From an uncultured Pseudomonadota bacterium (GTDB lineage: Bacteria; Lernaellota; Lernaellaia; Lernaellales; Lernaellaceae), in contig CALBTQ010000157.1 in assembly GCA_937967875.1 (NCBI GenBank), positions 1 to 7,765 of the forward strand: a stretch of DNA of 7,765 bases. The letters run 5' to 3'. The translations under genes and the position numbers were made by a program. This document shows, one piece after another, positions 1 to 5,562 of the stretch (positions are counted from its first letter, which is position 1; every line of letters starts with the position of its first letter). Below the pieces are notes generated by a model. The model did no database searches, had not been told where the DNA came from, and saw nothing but the letters and a program-made list of their open reading frames with translations.

Positions 1-46
1 ACCACCGAGATCTACACTCTTTCCCTACACGACGCTCTTCCGATCT
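1..46. other. Illumina P5/universal adapter at contig end (artefact)
   Basis: These 46 bases match the 3' part of the Illumina TruSeq universal (P5-side) adapter and end in the diagnostic GCTCTTCCGATCT; genomic sequence starts at 47. No i5 index lies between the P5 part and the read-1 primer part, which fits a single-index library. Read on the minus strand, the adapter continues the dctM frame for six codons and gives the false tail DRKSVV before a chance stop. This is vector-type contamination, not biology. Confidence 0.98.
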
Positions 47-1056
47 AGCGGCACGACCAGCACGATCGCCGAGAAGATATCCAGGATGCAGCCCAGGATC
101 AGCAAAAAGACGTTGAGCAGAATCAGGAAGGTCAGCTTGCTGGAGATGTGTGCCTTGATGAAGGTGAACAGCTTCATCGGCACTTCCTGATCGATCATGT
201 AACTGGTCGACGCCATGCTCACGCCCAGGATGATCAGGATGCCGCCGACCAGCGTCATCGACTTGACCATCACCGCGGGCAGTTGGCGCAGCGGCACCTC
301 GCGGTAGACGAACACCTCGACGATCAGCACGTACAGCGCGGTCACCGCGGCCGCTTCGGACACGGCGAAAAAGCCCGAGTAGATGCCGCCCAGCACGATC
401 ACCGGCAGCGGCACTTCCCAGAGGCCGCCGCGCAGCGCGCGCCCCAGCGTCGCCCAGTTGAATTTCTGCGTCGGCACCTTCGCCCGATGCGCCACGAATA
501 TGCTGTAGCCCCCGAGCAGAAAAATCATCAACATGCCGGGCAGAATGCCGGCGGCGAAGAGCTTGTCGATCGACGTTTGCGCGATGATGCCGTAGAGGAT
601 CAGTGGGATCGCCGGCGGAAACAGCAGGCCCAGACTGCCGGACGTGGTGATCGTGCCGAGGCTGAATTTTTCCGGATACTGCTCCTGCATCAGCGCCGGG
701 TAGAGCAACGCGCCCATGGCGATGATCGTCACGCCCGACGCGCCGGTGAAGGCGGTGAACAACGCGCACACGGCCAAGGTGACCACGGCCAGGCCGCCGG
801 GCATCCAGCCCAGCGCGGCGCGGGTGATGTCGACCAGCCGTTGCGGCGTTTTCGATTCGCCCATCAGGTAGCCGGCGAAGGTGAACAGCGGAATCGACAG
901 CAGCACCGGCGTGTCGACGATGCGGTTGATTTCGATCATCACCGCCGACAGGTCCATGCCGCCGCTGTGGAAACCGCTCAACGCGCTGGCGGCGATCACC
1001 GCGAACAACGGCGCGCCCAGCAAGGCGAACAACAACAGGAACGCGGCGATGATCAT
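47..1056 (-). CDS. dctM: TRAP transporter large permease subunit DctM (3' end missing)
   Basis: This is the large integral-membrane subunit of a TRAP transporter. It forms the Na+-coupled translocation path in the inner membrane and takes substrate from the periplasmic binding protein. About 337 residues are genuine; DctM proteins are usually near 425-430, so roughly 90 C-terminal residues are missing. Family hallmarks visible are FTGASGVTIIAMG (residues 103-115), the SGSLGLLFPPAIPLILYG re-entrant region (139-156), SIDKLFAAGILPG (162-174) and CILDIFSAIVLVVPL at the end (323-337). Hydrophobic helices run throughout. The start is ATG at 1056, which overlaps the dctQ stop as ATGA, with GGAGG seven bases upstream. 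Sequence after Leu337 is adapter, not protein. The family call is very secure; the substrate is unknown. Confidence 0.96.
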
Positions 1057-1604
1057 GAGGCCGCCTCCTTCGGTTCGTCTTTGCTGGTCAGCGCTTCGTG
1101 GATGTGCAAACCGGCGAAGATAATGTAGCGCAGCGCGATCACGCCGAAGGCGACCGGCAGAATCAACTCGGCGATCCAGGTCGGCACCTTGGCGAAGGCC
1201 TTCGCGCCGCCGGCCATTTCATCGGCGATGAAGTTCACCGCCGCGTAGGTCAGCAGACCGGCGACTGTCGCGGTAAACAGGTCGACCGCGATCTTCACCC
1301 CGGCTTTGACGCGCTTTTTCAGAAAGTAGGAAACGACGTCGATCGTGATGTGATTGTATTCGCGCGAAGCGACCATCGCGCCCAACAGACCGACCCACAG
1401 CACGCCGTAGCGTAAAAACGGATCGATCCAGATGAACTTGCCGACCAGACCCTGCGCCCATTCGATGCGCAGGCCGGCGAGGTTGCGCAACACGATCTGC
1501 CAGACGGCCAGCAGAATCATCACCGACAACAGCGCCACCAGGCTGCCGTTTTCCAGGCCGTGCAACACGCGCCGGACGATATGCGGTCGCTTCGTTTCGC
1601 TCAT
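1053..1604 (-). CDS. dctQ: TRAP transporter small permease subunit DctQ
   Basis: A 183-residue small membrane subunit that pairs with DctM and is needed for transport. Four hydrophobic helices are visible at about residues 22-40, 63-79, 105-126 and 146-168. Between helices 2 and 3 lies REYNHITIDV (81-90), the DctQ loop motif usually seen as R-E-x-x-H-I-x-(I/V)-D. Length and topology are normal for the family. The ATG at 1604 lies only 7 bp after the dctP stop, and the only Shine-Dalgarno-like match (GGGCGG) falls inside the end of dctP, so translation is probably coupled. The last four bases overlap the dctM start. Specificity comes from DctP, not from this subunit. Confidence 0.94.
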   Translation of the reverse strand: MSETKRPHIVRRVLHGLENGSLVALLSVMILLAVWQIVLRNLAGLRIEWAQGLVGKFIWIDPFLRYGVLWVGLLGAMVASREYNHITIDVVSYFLKKRVKAGVKIAVDLFTATVAGLLTYAAVNFIADEMAGGAKAFAKVPTWIAELILPVAFGVIALRYIIFAGLHIHEALTSKDEPKEAAS

Positions 1605-1611
1605 GGCGCGT

Positions 1612-2628
1612 TTACCGCCCCTGGCGCATCGGCTCGACGATGCCGCGAATGCGCTGCACCAGCGCGGGATCGAAATTGCCCTTGGCGATCAGCTTCTGGA
1701 TCGACCGGTCGGCGATGTCGACCATCTTGGGCCAGTTGGCCTGGTCGAAGGGGACGATCTGCACGCCCTGCTTTTTCAGCGTGGCCATCGCCTGCTCGTT
1801 GGCGCGGCGCGTGTCCTGGTCCATGGTGCGAAAGCGCTTGGTCAGCGCCTCGCGCACGATCGCCTGATCTTCGGCCGACATTTGTTTCCAGGCGCGATCG
1901 GAAAAGGCGAAGGTGCTGTACGTGTAAATCAACGGCACCTGCATCAGGTACTTGACCTTGGTGAACCACTGCAGCGCGACCGTGCCGACCGGCGAGTTGG
2001 CCACCGTGTCGATCAAGCCGGTGTTCAAACCGGTGAGCACGTCGGTCAGCGGCAGCGGCACGGGCGGCACGCCGGCTTCCTCGAAGACCACGCGGCTGAC
2101 CGGATCGCCCTCGGGCACCCACATCTTGCATTCGCGCAACTGCTCGACCGAGGTGACCGGCTTGTTGCTCAACAGGTAGGCAAAACCGATTTCGTTGATG
2201 CCCATCGAGATGAAGCCCTGCTCGGCGAGCTTGGCGGTCAACAACGGTTCGATCTGCGCGCGCACCGCGTCGGCTTCCTGGTAGTTGCGGATCATCAGCG
2301 GCAGGCTCATCACCTGATAGTTTTTGTAGATCTGCGAGATGCCGCCGGCGGTGAACGACGAGCCGTGCAATTGCCCCGTTCGGAACTTGCGCAGGATGAC
2401 CGCGTCGTTGCCCATCACGCCGCCCGGATAAATCTTGAAGTTCACGCGGCCGGCGGTCTTCTGCTCGATTTCCTTGCCGGCTTCGCGCAGCGCCACCACG
2501 AACGAGGTGCCGTCGGGCGCGATCGTCGCCAACTTCAACGTGGTTTTGCCGCCCGCGAAAACGGTCGCGGCAAACAGCGCGCCGCTCAGCAGCGCCAGGA
2601 CCGACAGTCCGATCAAAATTCGTTTCAT
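1612..2628 (-). CDS. dctP: TRAP transporter substrate-binding protein (DctP family, Trp-type, TatT-associated)
   Basis: Periplasmic binding protein of the TRAP system, 338 residues from the ATG at 2628. A signal peptide spans about residues 1-25 (Lys-Arg, then a hydrophobic stretch ending TVFA-GG). There is no lipobox cysteine, so the mature protein should be soluble in the periplasm. DctP-fold landmarks include LKLATIAPDGTSF (31-43), YPGGVMGND (67-75) and the VPLPLTDVLTGLNTGLIDTV hinge segment. In classical DctP proteins the ligand carboxylate is held by an Arg in a K-(I/M)-R-x-P motif. Here the aligned segment is CKMWVPEGDPV (167-177), with Trp170 at the Arg position. To my knowledge this KMWxxEGDP type occurs in the branch that travels with TatT. 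An in-frame TTG three bases upstream is an alternative start. The ligand cannot be named from sequence. Confidence 0.93.
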   Translation of the reverse strand: MKRILIGLSVLALLSGALFAATVFAGGKTTLKLATIAPDGTSFVVALREAGKEIEQKTAGRVNFKIYPGGVMGNDAVILRKFRTGQLHGSSFTAGGISQIYKNYQVMSLPLMIRNYQEADAVRAQIEPLLTAKLAEQGFISMGINEIGFAYLLSNKPVTSVEQLRECKMWVPEGDPVSRVVFEEAGVPPVPLPLTDVLTGLNTGLIDTVANSPVGTVALQWFTKVKYLMQVPLIYTYSTFAFSDRAWKQMSAEDQAIVREALTKRFRTMDQDTRRANEQAMATLKKQGVQIVPFDQANWPKMVDIADRSIQKLIAKGNFDPALVQRIRGIVEPMRQGR

Positions 2629-2638
2629 CAACGATGCT

Positions 2639-2643
2639 CTCCT
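2639..2643 (-). promoter_or_regulatory. Shine-Dalgarno site for dctP, abutting the tatT stop
   Basis: On the minus strand the tatT stop TAA is followed directly by AGGAG. The spacing is 7 bases to an in-frame TTG (2631) and 10 bases to the ATG (2628). I chose the ATG for codon strength, though the TTG has the better spacing; the choice changes one residue. Contact with the stop codon suggests translational coupling of tatT and dctP. Confidence 0.75.
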
Positions 2644-3513
2644 TTAGAAATAGTCGTCCGCTTCCGCCAACATCTGCTCGGCCTGGCGCTTGGCCAGGGT
2701 GTTGATCAGGGTCAGCTCCGGCTCGATGTCGGCCGGCGTGTCCATGACCTGCTGCAACAAGCGATCGTGCAACGGACGATCGAACACGAGGCGCGCGTAA
2801 CTGCCCGCGTACATCACGTACGCCGACAGCAGCTTGCCCTGGGATATTTCCAGCGCCCGCTCGAAGTGCTCCTTGGCCAGCGCCGGCTTGCCGCCCATCG
2901 CCTCGGGCAGCAGTGAGTACAAGGTCCCCAGCGCCAGGTGCGGCGCGCCGTAGTAATAGGTTTCGTCCAATTCCATCAGCCGCTTGGCCAACAGCTCAAC
3001 CTTGGAGATGTCCGCGATGTTGTCCCAGTTGTCGCTGTGCGTGCGGATGAAATTGGCCCAGGTCGTAATCACCAGAAACAGAAATTGTTCGTCGCCGGCG
3101 GCGAAGGATTCCGGCACTTCGGCGAATTGCTCGAAGGGCGCGTCCCAGTTGTCGGCGAACATCTCGTTGACCAACGAGGTGGCGCGGATCGCATAGGCGA
3201 ACGACTTTTCGCTCATCAGCCGGGCGCGCGCCGGATCGTCGTCCATCACGAAGGCCGACAGGTAGGCGCTGTACAATTGCGCCGCGGCCGCCAGCACGTC
3301 CGGATCGTTGGGCGAATTTTCCACCAGGCCGTCGATCATCAGCAGATAGGCCGGCGCGCCGTCGCGCACCAGTTCGGGATCGGACTGCTTCATCACCGCG
3401 TTGACCATATTTTCCATCAGCGGACGCGTCGCGCGCTTGACCATCACGCCGCAACCCGACGACAGCAGCAGCACTACCGCCAGCGCGAACATGGACGCAC
3501 GTTTGCTTGTCAC
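2644..3513 (-). CDS. tatT: TRAP transporter TatT component, TPR-like lipoprotein (GTG start)
   Basis: A 289-residue lipoprotein of the TatT family, the TPR-like partner that defines TPR-protein-associated TRAP transporters (TPATs). The prototype is Treponema pallidum Tp0956, which binds its cognate binding protein in the periplasm. The N-terminus has two basic residues, a hydrophobic core and LLLSSGC, giving lipidated Cys21; Ser at -3 is slightly off the usual Leu. The mature part is alpha-helical with TPR-like helices, including SPNDPDVLAAAAQLYSAYL and the family-typical LLPEAMGGKPALAKEHFERA stretch. The frame is open up to 3648, but that extension puts 45 polar residues before the signal peptide. 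GTG at 3513 follows GGAAGGA by 8 bases, while the ATG seven codons later lacks a site. It is the first gene of the transporter operon, just upstream of dctP. Confidence 0.9.
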   Translation of the reverse strand: MTSKRASMFALAVVLLLSSGCGVMVKRATRPLMENMVNAVMKQSDPELVRDGAPAYLLMIDGLVENSPNDPDVLAAAAQLYSAYLSAFVMDDDPARARLMSEKSFAYAIRATSLVNEMFADNWDAPFEQFAEVPESFAAGDEQFLFLVITTWANFIRTHSDNWDNIADISKVELLAKRLMELDETYYYGAPHLALGTLYSLLPEAMGGKPALAKEHFERALEISQGKLLSAYVMYAGSYARLVFDRPLHDRLLQQVMDTPADIEPELTLINTLAKRQAEQMLAEADDYF

Positions 3514-3521
3514 CTTCGTTT

Positions 3522-3528
3522 TCCTTCC
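3522..3528 (-). promoter_or_regulatory. Shine-Dalgarno site fixing the tatT GTG start
   Basis: The minus strand reads GGAAGGA, then 8 bases, then GTG at 3513. No comparable site lies before the upstream in-frame ATG codons or before the downstream ATG. It therefore settles the start so that the lipoprotein signal begins at the N-terminus. Confidence 0.75.
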
Positions 3529-3595
3529 GCCGGGAAAATTACCCCGAAAATATCCACCGATCCGTTTTGCGCACCACGACATTAATAAGAATTCA

Positions 3596-3624
3596 CTGTT
3601 TTCGCAAGAAACTTTCCTTATAAT
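3596..3624 (+). promoter_or_regulatory. Candidate sigma70 promoter for the FAD oxidoreductase gene
   Basis: A perfect TATAAT hexamer lies at 3619-3624, about 26 bases before the ATG at 3651. The hexamer at -35 spacing of 17 (3596-3601, CTGTTT) is poor, and no extended -10 TG is present. Transcription would begin near 3631 and leave a leader of about 20 bases carrying GGAG at 3637-3640. The 137-bp spacer must also hold the promoter of the divergent transporter operon, but I see no convincing boxes for that direction. Confidence 0.4.
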
Positions 3625-3650
3625 GCCCCGCAAACCGGAGAGACGCAATC

Positions 3651-4778
3651 ATGGGGCGCGAAGAGTTCCAGGCGATGGATGCGGCGATCGTCGGCGGCGG
3701 CGCGGTCGGGCTGTCGTGCGCCCACGAACTGGCCGCGGCCGGCTACCGGGTGGTCGTGCTGGAAAAACGCAGCCGCTTCGGCGAAGGACAATCCTCACGC
3801 AACAGCCAGGTCGTGCACCGGGGCATCTACTACGAGCCGGGATCGCGCAAAGCGCGCCTATGCGTCGCCGGCTGGGAAATCATGATCGAGCGCCTGCCCG
3901 CTTGGGGCGTCGCCCACCGCTTTTGCGGCAAGATGATCGTCGCGACGACCGACGAGCAACTGCCCATCCTCGAAACGCTCCTTGAAAAGGGTCACGCCAA
4001 CGGCGCGGACGACCTGACGCTGATTGACGCGGCCGCCGCGAACAAGCGCGAGCCGCACGTCGCGCTCAAGGCCGCGTTGCTCTCGCCGCGCACCGGCATC
4101 TTCGACGCCGCCGAGTACCTGCATCAGCTCGCCGGACGCGCACAGGCCGCCGGAGCGTTGCTGCTGACCGACGCGCAGGTCGTCGCCGTCGACCGCAACG
4201 GTTCGGCGCTGACCTTGCACACGCGGGCCAAAGGCGCGGTGCAGGCGCGCACGGTCGTCAACGCGGCCGGGTTGTACAGCGATGAAATCGCGCGCTTGTG
4301 CGGCGACGGGCGGCATAGGATTCACCCCTGTCGCGGCGAATACGCGGCGGTCATTCCGGCCCGGGCGCACCTGATCGACGCGCTGGTGTATCCGGTGCCG
4401 GCCGCGGTGAGCCTGGGCGTGCACCTGACCAAGACCGTGCACGGCGAGCTGTGGGTCGGGCCGACCTCGCGTTTTATCGACGACAAGGAAAACTACGAAG
4501 GAGAGCGGCAAGAGCCGAATGAATTTTTCGCCGCCGCGCATCGGCTGTGCCCGGCGTTGCGCGAGAGCGATCTGCGCCTGGGTCAGACCGGCATTCGCGC
4601 CAAGCGCTACGGCCCCGGCGAAGCGGATGCCGATTTTTTCATCGAGCGGCAGGTGGACGATCCGCGCATTTTGCACCTGGTGGGCATCGAGTCGCCCGGC
4701 CTGACCGCCTCGCCCGCCATCGGGCGACTGGTGTGCGAGCGCAGCGCCGAAGTGCTCGGCCCGCCGTCGTTCGCTTAA
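3651..4778 (+). CDS. lhgO: FAD-dependent oxidoreductase, L-2-hydroxyglutarate oxidase (LhgO/L2HGDH) type
   Basis: A 375-residue flavoenzyme of the DAO superfamily, closest in motif pattern to L-2-hydroxyglutarate oxidase/dehydrogenase. That enzyme oxidises L-2-hydroxyglutarate to 2-oxoglutarate and feeds electrons to oxygen or the quinone pool. The N-terminal Rossmann motif GGGAVG (15-20) is followed by Glu38 at the end of strand 2, which binds the FAD ribose. SSRNSQVVHRGIYY (48-61) is the L2HGDH signature, with His56 in the position associated with FAD attachment in related enzymes. FCGKMIVA, PCRGEY, the GVHLT stretch and the C-terminal IESPGLTASPAIG (346-358) also fit. It is shorter than E. 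coli LhgO (about 420) but within the range of compact homologues. ATG 3651 has GGAG ten bases upstream; an internal ATG at 3675 is weaker. The family is firm, the substrate probable. It is divergent from the TRAP operon. Confidence 0.85.
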   Translation: MGREEFQAMDAAIVGGGAVGLSCAHELAAAGYRVVVLEKRSRFGEGQSSRNSQVVHRGIYYEPGSRKARLCVAGWEIMIERLPAWGVAHRFCGKMIVATTDEQLPILETLLEKGHANGADDLTLIDAAAANKREPHVALKAALLSPRTGIFDAAEYLHQLAGRAQAAGALLLTDAQVVAVDRNGSALTLHTRAKGAVQARTVVNAAGLYSDEIARLCGDGRHRIHPCRGEYAAVIPARAHLIDALVYPVPAAVSLGVHLTKTVHGELWVGPTSRFIDDKENYEGERQEPNEFFAAAHRLCPALRESDLRLGQTGIRAKRYGPGEADADFFIERQVDDPRILHLVGIESPGLTASPAIGRLVCERSAEVLGPPSFA

Positions 4779-4807
4779 AGAAAAAGGCGGGAGCAACCGC
4801 TCCCGCC
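4777..4807 (-). terminator. Intrinsic terminator of the HU gene
   Basis: A perfect 9-bp GC-rich stem (4786-4794 with 4799-4807; arms GGCGGGAGC and GCTCCCGCC) has a 4-base loop. On the minus strand it is followed by TTTTTCTTT, a textbook Rho-independent terminator about 30 bp after the HU stop. On the plus strand no T-run follows, so it works mainly for HU. Its T-tract overlaps the last two bases of the oxidoreductase stop codon, which shows how tightly the convergent genes are packed. Confidence 0.92.
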
Positions 4808-4836
4808 GGTAATCGCCAATTCAGTTTGTCGCCGAT

Positions 4837-5145
4837 TTACTTTTTGGGCGCCGGGGGAACGACGGCGTCTTTGAAGTTTTTCGACAGGCGAGCTTTGACC
4901 ACGGTCTTCGCGGCGATCTTGATCGTTTCGCCGGTTGCCGGGTTGCGGCCCACGCGGGCTTTGCGCTTGTTCTTCACCAGCTTGCCGATGCCGGGCAGCG
5001 TGAAGGCGCCGACCTTCTTGGTCTCTTTGGCGGCCAAGTCGGCCAGTTCGTCAAACAGCGCGTTGACGGACTTTTTGGGCAATTCAAACTTTTCGGCGAA
5101 GTGAGTCACGATCTGAGCTTTGGTCATGGGTTTCTTGTCGGCCAT
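4837..5145 (-). CDS. hup: HU-family DNA-binding protein
   Basis: A 102-residue nucleoid-associated protein of the HU/IHF family; it should dimerise and bend or wrap DNA. The helical N-terminal half (8-43) is followed by GAFTLPGIGKL (46-56) and the beta-arm RKARVGRNPATGETIKIAAK (61-80). That segment carries the HU signature and the intercalating Pro69 in R-N-P. It is slightly longer than the usual 90 residues, with a 6-residue N-terminal extension (MADKKP) before the canonical MTKAQI start and a Pro/Lys-rich C-terminal tail (VVPPAPKK). The first ATG is chosen because AGGAG lies 8 bases upstream, while Met7 has no site. It is monocistronic, with a long AT-rich leader and a strong terminator. 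HU versus IHF-like specificity cannot be told from sequence alone, though the beta-arm is HU-like. Confidence 0.95.
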   Translation of the reverse strand: MADKKPMTKAQIVTHFAEKFELPKKSVNALFDELADLAAKETKKVGAFTLPGIGKLVKNKRKARVGRNPATGETIKIAAKTVVKARLSKNFKDAVVPPAPKK

Positions 5146-5177
5146 AGCAACATCTCCTCTTATGGCTTACGTTATGG

Positions 5178-5193
5178 GAAGACTGTTGTCTTC
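5178..5193. repeat. Short inverted repeat in the HU leader
   Basis: A perfect 6-bp inverted repeat, GAAGAC-TGTT-GTCTTC, lies 33 bases upstream of the HU start. In HU mRNA it would form a small hairpin upstream of the ribosome-binding site. As DNA it could be an operator half-site pair. It may be chance in an AT-rich leader. Confidence 0.5.
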
Positions 5194-5229
5194 AGAAAAA
5201 ACTTTCCATTCCCGGGGCGAAAAACTACC

Positions 5230-5264
5230 CTTATAGAAATTGTTTTAATCGCATCCGATGTCAA
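5230..5264 (-). promoter_or_regulatory. Possible HU promoter elements (imperfect spacing)
   Basis: Reading the minus strand, a perfect TTGACA (5264-5259) is followed 23 bases later by TATAAG (5235-5230). Both hexamers are good alone, but 23 bases is too long for a standard sigma70 promoter. Either only one box is used or an unusual arrangement applies. The position, 85-120 bases before the HU ATG, is plausible. Confidence 0.3.
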
Positions 5265-5287
5265 GTCCTTTTTCATGTTTGCAAAAA

Positions 5288-5305
5288 GAAAAAAACGCTT
5301 TTTTC
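5288..5305. repeat. A/T-stem inverted repeat
   Basis: GAAAAAA (5288-5294) and TTTTTTC (5299-5305) form a perfect 7-bp inverted repeat with loop ACGC. The stem is too AT-rich for a classical terminator, but either strand carries a U-run. It sits at the edge of the nested repeat cluster. Confidence 0.5.
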
Positions 5306-5308
5306 TCC

Positions 5309-5387
5309 CAAAAGCCCCTTTTTATGCGGTTTCTGCGCGTCGACGTTTTTACTTCGACCGCATAGCCCCTTTTAATACTGGCTTTTG
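5309..5387. repeat. Nested inverted repeats of unknown function
   Basis: An outer perfect 8-bp pair (CAAAAGCC at 5309-5316 with GGCTTTTG at 5380-5387) encloses an inner perfect 8-bp pair (TATGCGGT at 5323-5330 with ACCGCATA at 5357-5364). The ten-base direct repeat AGCCCCTTTT occurs at 5313-5322 and 5364-5373. An alternative partner for the outer 5' arm exists at 5423-5430 (GCTTTTGG with CCAAAAGC at 5308-5315). The element lies between divergent genes. It could be a structured leader, a small RNA or protein-binding repeats; I do not recognise it. Confidence 0.5.
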
Positions 5388-5466
5388 CGCGCCCCGAAAT
5401 CCGTAAATCCCCGACTGACAGTGCTTTTGGCATTTGCCTCGACGGAAAAATGAATCATGGCAAATG

Positions 5467-5495
5467 TGGACCTTCCCGCCCCTTTCCACTAGAAT
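5467..5495 (+). promoter_or_regulatory. Candidate sigma70 promoter for the ComEC-domain lipoprotein gene
   Basis: TGGACC at 5467-5472 (4 of 6 to TTGACA) and TAGAAT at 5490-5495 (5 of 6 to TATAAT) are separated by exactly 17 bases. They lie 68 bases before the ATG at 5563. An inverted repeat (CATTTGCC at 5431-5438, GGCAAATG at 5459-5466) ends just before the -35 box and could be a regulator site. Confidence 0.4.
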
Positions 5496-5562
5496 CGCTA
5501 ACGTTAAGGCGAAATATTCCGATAAAAGAATCAACTTCGGAATCAACCACCGAGAAGACGTT

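Larger units (their letters stand above)
5146..5562. other. Intergenic spacer with HU leader and repeats, no gene seen
   Basis: This 417-bp spacer separates the divergent HU and ComEC-domain lipoprotein genes. It is clearly AT-richer than the flanking genes and contains several A and T runs. Open frames crossing it lack domain character, and its best start codons lead only into the flanking genes. It holds the HU Shine-Dalgarno site, a leader hairpin, weak promoter candidates in both directions and the nested inverted repeats listed separately. I see no tRNA-like cloverleaf or TTCGA arm. Confidence 0.7.

Noticed and set aside
148..1128. Long plus-strand open frame opposite dctM
   Set aside because: Composition is His/Arg/Gln-rich with no domain character; it is the antisense shadow of a GC-rich gene whose minus-strand product is clearly DctM.
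1432..2916. 494-codon plus-strand open frame opposite dctQ, dctP and tatT
   Set aside because: It spans three well-supported minus-strand genes and their junctions, and its product is low-complexity Arg/His/Gln/Asp-rich. It is an antisense artefact of high GC.
3514..3648. 45-codon N-terminal extension of tatT up to 3648
   Set aside because: It would bury the lipoprotein signal behind polar residues and overlap the divergent promoter region. GTG 3513 has the only good Shine-Dalgarno site.
5434..5562. 43-codon N-terminal extension of the ComEC-domain lipoprotein
   Set aside because: It starts at a TTG without a ribosome-binding site and puts charged sequence before the lipoprotein signal; ATG 5563 gives a normal signal peptide.
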